A stretch of DNA of 22,741 bases from SAR324 cluster bacterium (lineage in GTDB: Bacteria > SAR324 > NAC60-12): contig JAPKDT010000005.1 of NCBI GenBank assembly GCA_028822475.1, forward strand, positions 1-22,741. Reading direction: 5' to 3'. Of the stretch, positions 7,522 to 15,368 are shown one piece after another (position 1 is the stretch's first letter; the number at the start of each line of letters is the position of its first letter). A program made the translations under genes and the position numbers. The notes beneath the pieces were generated by a model. That model saw only the letters and a program-made list of their open reading frames with translations, made no database searches and was not told the origin of the DNA.

Positions 7522-8589
7522 TCATCCAAAAGCAAGAATCACAAATGCGGTAACAATCATGTTTGCCAGAGACAGTGGTAGTAGTTTTTTCCAACCGAGA
7601 GCCATTGTTTGGTCAAAGCGGAATTTAGGAACTGTCCAGCGTAACTGAATTTGAAACCAACAGAAAAACACAGTGAAAATGGAAAATTTGAGCAACTGCA
7701 AAATTGTCACGATCCACTGTGGAGCATTCTCCCACAAGTGCAACCAGGGTACATGATAACCTCCAAAAAAGAGGGTCGTTATCAGGGAAGCAACACCGAC
7801 GAGTGCGACATATTCCGCAAGCATAAAAGCCGACCAGCGCATTCCGGAATATTCTAGAAAATAGCCGGCAACAATTTCAGATTCACCTTCAGGCGCATCA
7901 AACGGAGCACGTTTAGTTTCTGCGATCAAGGCCGTAAAAAAGAGTACAAATCCAAGAGGCTGCGTAAAAACACCCCACATAGGAATTAAATTACCGAACC
8001 AGTATTCATTTTGTCCATCAACAATTCCACTCACACGCGTAGTGCCGTAAACCATGAAAACACCCATCAAAGCCAGACCCATAAAAACTTCATAGGAAAT
8101 CATTTGTGCTGAAGCGCGGGTACCTCCAAGTAAAGCAAATTTACTATTGGAACTTGTACCGGCCAAAACTGCTCCATAAACACTGAGTGAAGTGATTGCA
8201 AAAATGAATAGTAAGCCGGGTTCAATATCTGTCACCTGAAAAGTAAAATTTCCGATTGGACCTGCAAGTGGTATTATAGCAAAAGTAGCAACTCCGGCAA
8301 TCAATCCAAAAAACGGCGCAATCAAGTATAAAAAACCGTCTGCGCCTTTAGGCATGGTATCTTCCTTGAACATTGATTTCAGTCCATCCGCAGCAAGATG
8401 CAAAACTCCATGACCGGTAAATCCACCTATGTTGGCCCGGTTAGGACCAACACGATCCTGAATCATTGCGCTCCATTTACGCTCCATCAGCGTCAGTACC
8501 GTACCCAAAGGCATGGCAAACAGCAGGATTATCACCATAATTTTTATGATGGCGAGTACTGCCGGAATCATGATTATTTCAAGTAACAT
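7522..8589 (-). CDS. nuoH: NADH-quinone oxidoreductase subunit H
   Basis: Membrane subunit of complex I that forms much of the quinone chamber at the junction with the peripheral arm. 355 residues with about eight hydrophobic segments. The signature MERKWSAMIQDRVGPNRA lies in the first cytoplasmic loop (about 37-54). The conserved acidic loop is RAPFDAPEGESEIVAGY followed by FLEYSGMRW. Both are needed for quinone reduction in studied enzymes. It is preceded by a 210-base gap after nuoD that contains a perfect 15-base-arm palindrome, and followed by pdxH. Confidence 0.97.
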   Translation of the reverse strand: MLLEIIMIPAVLAIIKIMVIILLFAMPLGTVLTLMERKWSAMIQDRVGPNRANIGGFTGHGVLHLAADGLKSMFKEDTMPKGADGFLYLIAPFFGLIAGVATFAIIPLAGPIGNFTFQVTDIEPGLLFIFAITSLSVYGAVLAGTSSNSKFALLGGTRASAQMISYEVFMGLALMGVFMVYGTTRVSGIVDGQNEYWFGNLIPMWGVFTQPLGFVLFFTALIAETKRAPFDAPEGESEIVAGYFLEYSGMRWSAFMLAEYVALVGVASLITTLFFGGYHVPWLHLWENAPQWIVTILQLLKFSIFTVFFCWFQIQLRWTVPKFRFDQTMALGWKKLLPLSLANMIVTAFVILAFG

Positions 8590-8799
8590 TTCAACTTCTA
8601 TTTTTTTGTTGCTTAATTAGCTTTCTCGTATTCAGCGGACCGTTTTCTCACCAATCGAAGCGAAGGGTATCCCTAAAGCGAGTAATTATTTTGATTTAAA
8701 TTCTTCAACCTCATGATCTAACAATTTAATCTAAATTGTTAGATCAGTATATAACTGTACTAATAGCCAAATGACACGGATCCTCAGAAAGCAACCGAT
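8590..8799. other. Intergenic region between nuoD and nuoH
   Basis: 210 bases without a supported gene, unusually long for the middle of a nuo block. Its main feature is the palindrome at 8714-8746. A small AGGG/CCCT hairpin lies near 8668-8678. I see no convincing promoter or terminator. Confidence 0.6.
8714..8746. repeat. Perfect inverted repeat, 15-base arms, 3-base loop
   Basis: Arms at 8714-8728 (TGATCTAACAATTTA) and 8732-8746 (TAAATTGTTAGATCA) are exact reverse complements around a 3-base loop. In RNA from the minus strand this would be a long AU-rich hairpin. No T run follows on either strand, so it does not look like an intrinsic terminator. It could be an RNA processing or stabilising hairpin, or a symmetric protein-binding site. 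Confidence 0.85.
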
Positions 8800-10026
8800 T
8801 TAGCGATCCAATTCACCGCCGATCATGTTGACTGAACCAAAAATTGGTACAATGTCCGCGACATAATGACCAACTGTCATGGCAGGCATCGCCGCGACTA
8901 AATTAAAACAAGGTGGACGCATACGAACTCGAACAGGATCTCCTCCACCATCTGAAACCAGATAAAATCCCATCTCACCGTTTCCGCCTTCAACTGGCAT
9001 ATAGATCTCACCGGCAGGGGGCTGGTGACCTTCCATGACAAGTTTAAAGTGATCGATCAGTCCTTCAATATTTCCATAAACATCTTTCTTATCCGGATAG
9101 TGCATCATCCGCTCATCAGTCATAAAAGGACCTTCCGGCATTTTGTCTGCAGCCTGTTCGATGATAAGAATACTTTGTCTAATTTCTTCCATACGTACCA
9201 AAAAACGGTCAAAACAATCTCCGACGCTTCCTACAGGAATTTCAAAATCTAGTTCATCATAAACGGAATAAGGATCTGCTCTCCTGACATCATAAGGAAT
9301 TCCACAAGCCCGCAACAACGGTCCGGTGAACCCAAATGACAAGGCATCTTCTTTGCTGAAAGATCCTACATCTTTGACTCGGTCAATGAAAATTTTATTG
9401 CGTGTAAGCAGCTTGTCGCATTCGCTCATGACATCTTTCAATTTTACCAAACGATCAGCGAGATCGCTCAAAAAACCATCCGGAAGATCATTTGCATTTC
9501 CACCAAAGCGCGTCCAGTTTGTCGTCAGGCGTGCCCCCGTCATTTCTTCCACGAGTTCCCAAAGATATTCTCGAGCTTTAATAAACCAGAGAAAAAATGT
9601 GAATGCACCAATCTCCATCGCTACTGCCCCAAGACATGTTAAGTGATCGGTGATGCGCGATATTTCACCCATGATCACCCTGGTGAATTCCGCGCGTCTG
9701 GGTGCTTCAATTCCATAGAGTTTTTCCACCGCCATCGAAAAACCAATATTATTCAGCAAAGGAGAAACGTAATTCAGGCGATCAGTATAGGGAATGATCT
9801 GAATCCATTTGGAGTTTTCTGATTCTTTTTCAAAACCGCGATGTAAATATCCGATTTCAGGATCCATCCCGACAATCAATTCTCCATCCAGATGAGTGGT
9901 GAAGCGTACAATTCCGTGCATGGCCGGATGAGCAGGGCCAATTTCGATGCTCATAACTGAAGCAGAAAAATCTTCTCCCGATGAATTAACATCAGTCTGG
10001 GACTGAATTGCGCTCATGTCAGTCAT
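8800..10026 (-). CDS. nuoD: NADH-quinone oxidoreductase subunit D
   Basis: 49-kDa type subunit of complex I, related to [NiFe]-hydrogenase large subunits and forming the quinone site with NuoB. 408 residues. Key stretches are IGPAHPAMHGIVRF near residue 31, PEIGYLHRGFEK, and IIPYTDRLNYVSPLLNN, which contains the quinone-binding tyrosine region. The C-terminus ends in DIVPIFGSVNMIGGELDR, the usual NuoD end. The ATG overlaps the nuoC stop by four bases (ATGA) and has a strong GGGAGG site five bases upstream, inside nuoC. NuoC and NuoD are separate proteins here, not fused as in E. coli. Confidence 0.98.
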   Translation of the reverse strand: MTDMSAIQSQTDVNSSGEDFSASVMSIEIGPAHPAMHGIVRFTTHLDGELIVGMDPEIGYLHRGFEKESENSKWIQIIPYTDRLNYVSPLLNNIGFSMAVEKLYGIEAPRRAEFTRVIMGEISRITDHLTCLGAVAMEIGAFTFFLWFIKAREYLWELVEEMTGARLTTNWTRFGGNANDLPDGFLSDLADRLVKLKDVMSECDKLLTRNKIFIDRVKDVGSFSKEDALSFGFTGPLLRACGIPYDVRRADPYSVYDELDFEIPVGSVGDCFDRFLVRMEEIRQSILIIEQAADKMPEGPFMTDERMMHYPDKKDVYGNIEGLIDHFKLVMEGHQPPAGEIYMPVEGGNGEMGFYLVSDGGGDPVRVRMRPPCFNLVAAMPAMTVGHYVADIVPIFGSVNMIGGELDR

Positions 10027-10583
10027 GTGTGCCTCCCGTATGTGTGACGTTCTTCAACTTCTTTGAGTTCCAGCAAAGGCTGTTGTTTATCAATCGGATA
10101 GTCTTTACGCAGCGGATGTCCTTCAAACTCTTCATACATCAAAATTCTTCTTAAGTCCGGATGTCCTTCAAATTGAATGCCGAACATGTCAAAACATTCA
10201 CGTTCATACCAATCTACTGCTTTCCACAAATGGTGGATTGACGCAATTTTACAATCATCTTCTGCTAAGCGAACCTTCAGTCTTAAACGTCTGGCATGGG
10301 TCAAGGACTTAAAATGATAAACCATTTCGAAACGTGGAGTCTCTTTCATTTCAAGTCGATCAACTGCGGTCAAATCCATCATAATCTCAAACGAACAACG
10401 TGAATCATCCCGTAGAAAGCGGCAGACAGACTCAAACGCATCCCGTTCAATCACAACAGTTTCGTCTCCGCGGTGAGCATGAAATTCGGTGACTGCATCC
10501 GGAAATTCATCCTGCAACAGAGTCGTTAATTCACCTGCTTCCGGAGATACTTCCGTTTCCTTTGTGGAAATTTCATCGCTCAT
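10023..10583 (-). CDS. nuoC: NADH-quinone oxidoreductase subunit C
   Basis: 30-kDa type peripheral subunit of complex I. 186 residues. The family signature is ERECFDMFGIQFEGHPDLRR, followed by the usual FEGHPLRKDYPI. An acidic, Glu/Thr-rich stretch of about 30 residues precedes the fold. It overlaps nuoD by four bases and starts 38 bases after nuoB ends, consistent with one nuoBCDH transcript. Confidence 0.96.
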   Translation of the reverse strand: MSDEISTKETEVSPEAGELTTLLQDEFPDAVTEFHAHRGDETVVIERDAFESVCRFLRDDSRCSFEIMMDLTAVDRLEMKETPRFEMVYHFKSLTHARRLRLKVRLAEDDCKIASIHHLWKAVDWYERECFDMFGIQFEGHPDLRRILMYEEFEGHPLRKDYPIDKQQPLLELKEVEERHTYGRHT

Positions 10584-10621
10584 TATTTTTTTAAAGCTTT
10601 AATTTTAGTTAAAAACAAGTG

Positions 10622-11314
10622 TTACTTTTCTTTAAGAGCAGCTTTATCTTTCTGCATTTTTGGAGAGTCATAACCAATATGCGGACTGACATTGACGAAA
10701 TCATCAGAATAGCTGAATCCCGGTTTACTGAGACGATTACTTTTAGGATTTTGCTGATTCTCAAAGACTTCTTTTTTAGAAATTTCAAAATATCGATTAA
10801 GCTGATCCACTTTTTGATCTTTGTGCCTGATTGCAGTTGGAGTGATACCGTTGGCCTTTGGACCATCATGCTGAATACTGTTTTGCAACTCCATAAGTCC
10901 ATCGAGCACTGCTTCTGGACGAGGAGGACATCCTGCAATATAGAGGTCAACCGGAATCAAGCGGTCAATCCCCTGCAGGACAGAATAATTTTGATAAAAA
11001 CCTCCTGAAGACGCACATGCGCCAAAAGCAATCACCCATTTAGGATCTGCCATTTGATCGTAAATAGTTTTCAGAATAGGTGACATCTTATGCGTGATGG
11101 TTCCAACCACCCAGAGGACATCCGCCTGTCTTGGAGAAAATCTGGGGATTTCCGCTCCAAAACGTGAAAGGTCATAATGGGAACAGGCCGCGGCCATGTA
11201 CTCCATTCCGCAGCAAGCTGTTACAAAAGGATATTGAAAGAGGGAAAACTTTCTGGACCAGTTAACCACACTGTCAAATGTTGTACTTTTAAAACCACCA
11301 TAATCTGTATCCAT
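10622..11314 (-). CDS. nuoB: NADH-quinone oxidoreductase subunit B, with C-terminal tail
   Basis: PSST-type subunit that carries cluster N2, the last Fe-S centre before quinone. Ligands are visible as the adjacent pair in TACCGMEY (C34, C35), then FGACASSGG (C100) and IAGCPPRPEA (C129). I use the ATG at 11314 because an AGGAG site lies five bases before it; an ATG at 11359 has no such site. That gives 230 residues, longer than the usual 160-190. The extra length is a polar, charged tail from about residue 150 (QKVDQLNRYFEIS onward) rich in Lys, Asn and Ser, with no motif I recognise. It is separated from the upstream cupin gene by 247 bases. Confidence 0.97.
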   Translation of the reverse strand: MDTDYGGFKSTTFDSVVNWSRKFSLFQYPFVTACCGMEYMAAACSHYDLSRFGAEIPRFSPRQADVLWVVGTITHKMSPILKTIYDQMADPKWVIAFGACASSGGFYQNYSVLQGIDRLIPVDLYIAGCPPRPEAVLDGLMELQNSIQHDGPKANGITPTAIRHKDQKVDQLNRYFEISKKEVFENQQNPKSNRLSKPGFSYSDDFVNVSPHIGYDSPKMQKDKAALKEK

Positions 11315-11561
11315 TTTAGCTCCTGTTAAGTTAACATTATTTGATGTTCCTGAATTCATCTCTTGTCATAGATAGAGTCTTCAACTAACTCTTTCAGTAC
11401 TTGAACAATTTCATTCGATGAGTAAGTAAATGCAAAAAGATTGGGGCTCATACTTTATTTTGCGAAATGCCATCTCCATCTTTTGCAATAGTCGTTTACA
11501 GCTAATCTAAGTTAATATTTATTATCTGCAGTTTGTATCATAGTGAAATTGCGGAGATACT
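11315..11561. other. Intergenic region between cupin gene and nuoB
   Basis: 247 bases with no supported gene. It contains only very short open frames, for example 22 codons at 11411-11479 on the minus strand, with no recognisable product. An 11-base direct repeat (ATACTTTATTT) at 11450-11460 and 11557-11567 may be chance in AT-rich DNA. I find no convincing promoter, yet the length suggests a regulatory or processing role. Confidence 0.5.
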
Positions 11562-11852
11562 TTATTTCAATTCAATTTCCACAAAGACAAACTCGTGATC
11601 ATTCTGGTTGACCACATTATGCTTAACACCTTTTGTACGTGAATAAGAAACTCCGGAAACTAATTCAGCCTCGAATTCCTCAGTTTCTGTTTCGATATTC
11701 AGTTTCCCTGTAGTTTGAGGCACAACAACATAATCATACTCGTGTCTATGCCAGGTTGTTTCTGCGCCCGGAGCAAACTTCCATTCGGTAACGATTACTC
11801 GATCATTCTCTAGTTGAACTGTCGGAATTGCGGGCTTTCTTGATTCACTCAT
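11562..11852 (-). CDS. Small single-domain cupin protein
   Basis: 96 residues from the ATG at 11852. Cupin motif 1 is visible as GAETTWHRHEYDYVVVP, with metal-ligand candidates H35 and H37, and D40 near the usual glutamate position. Motif 2 is SYSRTKGVKHNVVN, with H78. The protein ends right after the barrel. It is probably a small metal-binding beta-barrel; substrate and role are unknown. The start is just after the nuoA stop (TAATTATG), so it is read with nuoA and is probably translationally coupled. A longer reading from 11885 would overlap nuoA and is less likely. A cupin between nuoA and nuoB is not part of standard complex I. Confidence 0.82.
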   Translation of the reverse strand: MSESRKPAIPTVQLENDRVIVTEWKFAPGAETTWHRHEYDYVVVPQTTGKLNIETETEEFEAELVSGVSYSRTKGVKHNVVNQNDHEFVFVEIELK

Positions 11853-11854
11853 AA

Positions 11855-12217
11855 TTATTCCCACTCCAACGCGCCCTTTTTCCAATCGTAGGCCAACCCC
11901 AGAACCAGTATGCTCAGAAAGACCGAACTGGCTGTAAAACCAAACCAGCCTAATTCACGCAACTGCACAGCCCAGGGATAGAGAAAAACAACCTCCACGT
12001 CAAAAATGAGGAAGACCAGTGCCGTCATATAAAACTTGACGTCATATCGATGTCCTTCCATCCCGTCTCTCAGGAACCCTGATTCGAATGGAGTCATCTT
12101 AGCCTCACCTCTCAATTTCGGCCCCAAAAAAAGTCCGATGCAACTGAATGTTCCAGCCAGAATAACACCCAGAACAATCATGATTAATATAGGCAAGTAA
12201 CCGGATGCAATTGTCAT
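11855..12217 (-). CDS. nuoA: NADH-quinone oxidoreductase subunit A
   Basis: Small membrane subunit of complex I at the junction with the peripheral arm. 120 residues with three hydrophobic segments. The conserved loop and second helix are MTPFESGFLRDG, then RYDVKFYMTALVFLIFDVEV and FLYPWAV. The ESG has serine or glycine around the position where many homologues have ECG. A near-consensus promoter lies about 60 bases upstream. No clear ribosome site is seen directly before the ATG. It follows metG after a 105-base gap. Confidence 0.96.
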   Translation of the reverse strand: MTIASGYLPILIMIVLGVILAGTFSCIGLFLGPKLRGEAKMTPFESGFLRDGMEGHRYDVKFYMTALVFLIFDVEVVFLYPWAVQLRELGWFGFTASSVFLSILVLGLAYDWKKGALEWE

Positions 12218-12277
12218 AATTATAGTATTGCTAAAAAGTCTCTTCGTTAGCTAAATAAACGCTGTACTGATTAGAAA

Positions 12278-12306
12278 ATTATTCCACTCAAAGCGCAGTT
12301 TGTCAA
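12278..12306 (-). promoter_or_regulatory. Predicted sigma-70 type promoter for nuoA block
   Basis: On the minus strand TTGACA (12306-12301) is followed by a 17-base spacer and AATAAT (12283-12278). That is a perfect -35 and a one-mismatch -10 at ideal spacing, between metG and nuoA. Transcription would start near 12271, giving a leader of roughly 55 bases before nuoA. It would let the nuoA-to-nuoI block be transcribed independently of metG. Confidence 0.65.
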
Positions 12307-12322
12307 TTCATTTCAGGTATTT

Positions 12323-14248
12323 TCAACGTACCGTCACCCCTGGATTTACATGATCAGGTGCCTCTATCAAAACCAGTTTACCTTTATCATCTGAAAAAAG
12401 GATCATACCTTCAGAAACTTCACCCATCAATTTTACCGGTTTGAGGTTTGCCACAACCAACACGCGTCGATCAGTTAATTCTTCAGCTGTATAAAATTCC
12501 GCTGCTCCGGAAACAATCGAACGTAAACGTCCCTCGCCCAAATCCACCTCAGAACAGAGCAGCTTAGCCGACTTTTCAAGTTTCCGGCAAGTTTTGATAT
12601 GGCCGACTTTCAATTCCATTTTCTGAAAATCATCAAACGCAAACCATTCTTTGCTCTCATCAGCAGTTGTGCTTACTTTTTCCCTGGTTTGTGTTACTTC
12701 TGAAGCGGTTTTTTCCTCAACCAAAAGCTTCATTTTAGGAAACAACGGTTTTGGTTCAGGCATTTCAGTGCCTGATTCCAATAATCCGGGAGTGAGTTTA
12801 TCAAACTCTATCTTCTCTGTTCCAAGTCCAAGAGCTTTACGTGCCTCACTCATTTTTTCCGGCATCACAGGATCGAGCAGGCCAACCAGAATTCTTGTCA
12901 TATCGAGCGCAGTATAAAGTACTGTTCCCAGACGTTCACGATCTTCCGACTGCTTGGCCAGACTCCAAGGTTTGCAGCTATCTATATATTTATTGACCTG
13001 ACTGCTGAGCCACGCCACTTTCTCTAGTGCACGATGCGGCTGAAAAGCAAGAATATATTCCCGGAAAGTTTTCACACCTTCGATGAAGGTATTACGCAGA
13101 TTTTCTTCAGCTTCGCCAACTTCACTTAAAGGCGGTACACAACCATCAAAGTTATTACGGCTCATGCTGATTGAGCGGTTGAGCAGGTTACCAAAGTTAT
13201 TGGCTAAATCTCCGTTGTAACGAGTTACAGCCAACTCCTCAGTAAAATTTGCGTCCTCCCCTAAACTCATGTCCCGCAACAAAAAGTATCGTAAAGCATC
13301 TACACCAAGTTGATCTTTCATGGCTAATGGATCTACAACATTTCCGAGTGACTTGCTCATTTTGCTGCCTCCCACCACCCAGTGACCGTGAACCACCAGT
13401 TTTTTAAAAACAGGCAACCCCGCGGCTTTGAGCATGCACGGCCAGTATATCCCATGTGTTTTCAGAATATCCTTGCCAATCATGTGGTGCACGTTCGGCC
13501 AGTACTTTTTATACTTTTCACCATCAGGCCAACCAAGTGCACTCGCGTAATTCAGCAGTGCGTCAAACCAGACATAGGTGACAAAGTTTTTATCAAAAGG
13601 CAGTTCAATACCCCATTCCAGTCGGCTTTTAGGACGTGAAATACACAAGTCCTGAAGAGGCGCTTTTAGAAACTGAGTCAGTTCATTGCGATAACGTCCA
13701 GGATAAACCCAGTTTTCATTTTGCGCTAATTCTTTTTCCAACCAGTCCTGATAAGCACTCATGCGGAAAAAATAATTTTGCTCTTTATAGAGTTGCGGAG
13801 GATTTTGATGATCTGGACAATTGCCGTCTACCAACTCACTTTCATCCATAAAACGTTCACAGCCAACGCAATAAAGGCCTTCGTATTCTTTTAGATAAAT
13901 CTCACCTTGATCGTAAATTTTTTGCAATATCTGTTGAACACAAGCTTTATGTTCAGGATCAGTTGTACGTATAAACTGATCATTTTCTATATGCAGTTGC
14001 GGCCACATGTCACGAAATTCCTGGCTGATCTTATCCACAAATTCCTGCGGTTCAATTCCAGATTTTGCCGCTGATTCTACAATTTTTTGCCCATGCTCAT
14101 CCGTTCCGGTTAAGAAATAAGTATCGTCCCCAAACAGTTTCCGGAAGCGAGTTAACACATCCGTTACGATCGTCGTGTAAGCATGTCCAATGTGCGGATG
14201 GCTGTTGACGTAGTAAATTGGGGTACTAATGTAAAATATGTCGCTCAT
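12323..14248 (-). CDS. metG: Methionyl-tRNA synthetase with C-terminal tRNA-binding domain
   Basis: Class I aminoacyl-tRNA synthetase charging tRNA-Met in the cytoplasm. 641 residues. The HIGH motif is at 19-22 (HPHIGHAYT) and KMSKS at 296-300 (GGSKMSKSLGN). One zinc knuckle is suggested by CVGC (127-130) with CPDH (144-147). The anticodon-binding helical domain follows, with VNKYIDSCKPWSLAK. After a linker rich in Thr, Lys and Glu, the last 105 residues or so form an EMAP/Trbp111-like tRNA-binding domain (MELKVGHI, LRSIVSGAAEFY, NLKPVKLMGEVSEGMIL). It lies between yhbY and nuoA with 95- and 105-base gaps, so it may have its own promoter, though I see none clearly. Confidence 0.97.
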   Translation of the reverse strand: MSDIFYISTPIYYVNSHPHIGHAYTTIVTDVLTRFRKLFGDDTYFLTGTDEHGQKIVESAAKSGIEPQEFVDKISQEFRDMWPQLHIENDQFIRTTDPEHKACVQQILQKIYDQGEIYLKEYEGLYCVGCERFMDESELVDGNCPDHQNPPQLYKEQNYFFRMSAYQDWLEKELAQNENWVYPGRYRNELTQFLKAPLQDLCISRPKSRLEWGIELPFDKNFVTYVWFDALLNYASALGWPDGEKYKKYWPNVHHMIGKDILKTHGIYWPCMLKAAGLPVFKKLVVHGHWVVGGSKMSKSLGNVVDPLAMKDQLGVDALRYFLLRDMSLGEDANFTEELAVTRYNGDLANNFGNLLNRSISMSRNNFDGCVPPLSEVGEAEENLRNTFIEGVKTFREYILAFQPHRALEKVAWLSSQVNKYIDSCKPWSLAKQSEDRERLGTVLYTALDMTRILVGLLDPVMPEKMSEARKALGLGTEKIEFDKLTPGLLESGTEMPEPKPLFPKMKLLVEEKTASEVTQTREKVSTTADESKEWFAFDDFQKMELKVGHIKTCRKLEKSAKLLCSEVDLGEGRLRSIVSGAAEFYTAEELTDRRVLVVANLKPVKLMGEVSEGMILFSDDKGKLVLIEAPDHVNPGVTVR

Positions 14249-14343
14249 TCTGGTTGAGTCTCTAGTAACTTTTCAAAATAGTCTAATAAACAATGATGTT
14301 TTTATTCTTCCGGGCATGTGTACTTTTTAACATCAGAGGCAGG

Positions 14344-14637
14344 TTAAGCACTGGGAAATTTAATTTTTGAATCTTCAAGTAGCGGGCTGAAAAGCACGAG
14401 CGTTTTTCCAATAACCTGAATTACTTCAATCTCCGTCTGTTTGGAAATTTCTTCAGCACATTCTTTTTTTGACAAAGGACAACTGTCCAGAACCTTGCAT
14501 TTGATTAACTCATGATCAAGCAATTGGGATTCAATCTCACGTCTGGTTTCCGGAGAAAGACCTTGTTTCCCAAGGTTCACCAGAGGTTTAAGAGGATGCG
14601 CCAAAGCACGCAAATGTCTTTTTTGTTTTCCTGTCAT
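14344..14637 (-). CDS. yhbY: YhbY-type (CRM domain) RNA-binding protein
   Basis: 97 residues forming a single CRS1-YhbY (CRM) domain. The start LTGKQKRHLRALAH-like stretch (here MTGKQKRHLRALAHPL), then LVNLGKQGLSPETRREI and HELIKCKVLD match the family, as does VIQVIGKTLVLF at the end. In E. coli YhbY associates with pre-50S ribosomal subunits. It starts three bases after gatC ends, so they are probably translated together. Confidence 0.93.
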   Translation of the reverse strand: MTGKQKRHLRALAHPLKPLVNLGKQGLSPETRREIESQLLDHELIKCKVLDSCPLSKKECAEEISKQTEIEVIQVIGKTLVLFSPLLEDSKIKFPSA

Positions 14638-14640
14638 TTT

Positions 14641-14934
14641 TTAATTTCCTTGATCAATCACTCGCGGTACTTTGAAAAAACCATTTTCCAGATACGCACT
14701 AAACTGTTCCGGAGCAACTGGAGATTTCTCCATCTTATCTTCACGGATTCCACGCAAATGACTTTCATCCACTTCTGTTGCTGTTTCCGGAATATCTGCG
14801 GTTTTCAACAATTCAAAATAATCCAGAATCCCTGAAAATTGTTCTGCAAAAACTTCCGTTTCTTTGTCGGTCAATTCCAATGATGAAAGCCGCGCTATCT
14901 TACGAACTTCCTCTGTGCTGAAGCTGGTTGTCAT
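14641..14934 (-). CDS. gatC: Aspartyl/glutamyl-tRNA amidotransferase subunit C
   Basis: 97 residues, usual GatC length. The N-terminus VRKIARLSSLELTDKE and the middle FSGILDYFELLKTADI are characteristic, with LRGIREDK and a C-terminal YLENGFFKVPRVI. GatC stabilises the GatA-GatB amidotransferase that converts Glu-tRNA-Gln or Asp-tRNA-Asn. gatA and gatB are not in the window. The start overlaps the fabZ stop by four bases (ATGA), and yhbY follows after three bases. Confidence 0.94.
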   Translation of the reverse strand: MTTSFSTEEVRKIARLSSLELTDKETEVFAEQFSGILDYFELLKTADIPETATEVDESHLRGIREDKMEKSPVAPEQFSAYLENGFFKVPRVIDQGN

Positions 14935-15368
14935 GACGGTTGCAGCATTAATTTTACTTCTGCCTGAGCCGCCAGTTTACCGTCTACACTCGCCTTGCCT
15001 TCAAATACCCAAAAATTACGACGCTGATTACTCAAGGTAGTTTCAAGGATCAGCTGATCTCCGGGAACCACCGGCACCCTGAATTTGGCATTATTGATTC
15101 CGGCAAAGAACACAATACTTCCAGATTCTGCATCACCTTTTCCCGAATCAATTACAATCCCCGCTGTTTGCGCCAATGCTTCGATAATCATCACGCCCGG
15201 AAACACAGCCTGCTGCGGGAAATGCCCTTGAAAAACTGCCTCATTTCCAGAAATATTTTTTAAGGCCTGACAATATTCACCGGGACGTACCTCCAGTACA
15301 CGGTCCAAAAGCAAAAAAGGATAACGGTGCGGTAGAATTTTTTTTATTTCTTCTAAATTCAACATCAA
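14931..15368 (-). CDS. fabZ: 3-hydroxyacyl-[ACP] dehydratase FabZ
   Basis: Hot-dog fold enzyme that dehydrates 3-hydroxyacyl-ACP in fatty acid synthesis. 145 residues. Marks are ILPHRYPFLLLDRV at the start, the active-site histidine H49 in QGHFPQQAVFPGVM, and E63 in IIEALAQTAG. It overlaps both neighbours by four bases (skp before, gatC after), which indicates tight translational coupling. In many Gram-negatives fabZ sits with skp, lpxD and lpxA. Here skp is kept, but no lpx gene lies in between or after. Confidence 0.96.
   Translation of the reverse strand: MMLNLEEIKKILPHRYPFLLLDRVLEVRPGEYCQALKNISGNEAVFQGHFPQQAVFPGVMIIEALAQTAGIVIDSGKGDAESGSIVFFAGINNAKFRVPVVPGDQLILETTLSNQRRNFWVFEGKASVDGKLAAQAEVKLMLQPS

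Noticed and set aside
10609..11008. Open frames on both strands overlapping nuoB in other frames
   Set aside because: NuoB matches its family across this region with intact N2 ligands; the others are shadows.
11411..11479. 22-codon minus-strand open frame in the cupin-nuoB gap
   Set aside because: No ribosome site, no recognisable sequence, and such short frames are expected by chance.
11450..11567. 11-base direct repeat ATACTTTATTT, two copies 107 bases apart
   Set aside because: AT-rich and short, with one copy overlapping the cupin stop; not enough to call a regulatory pair.
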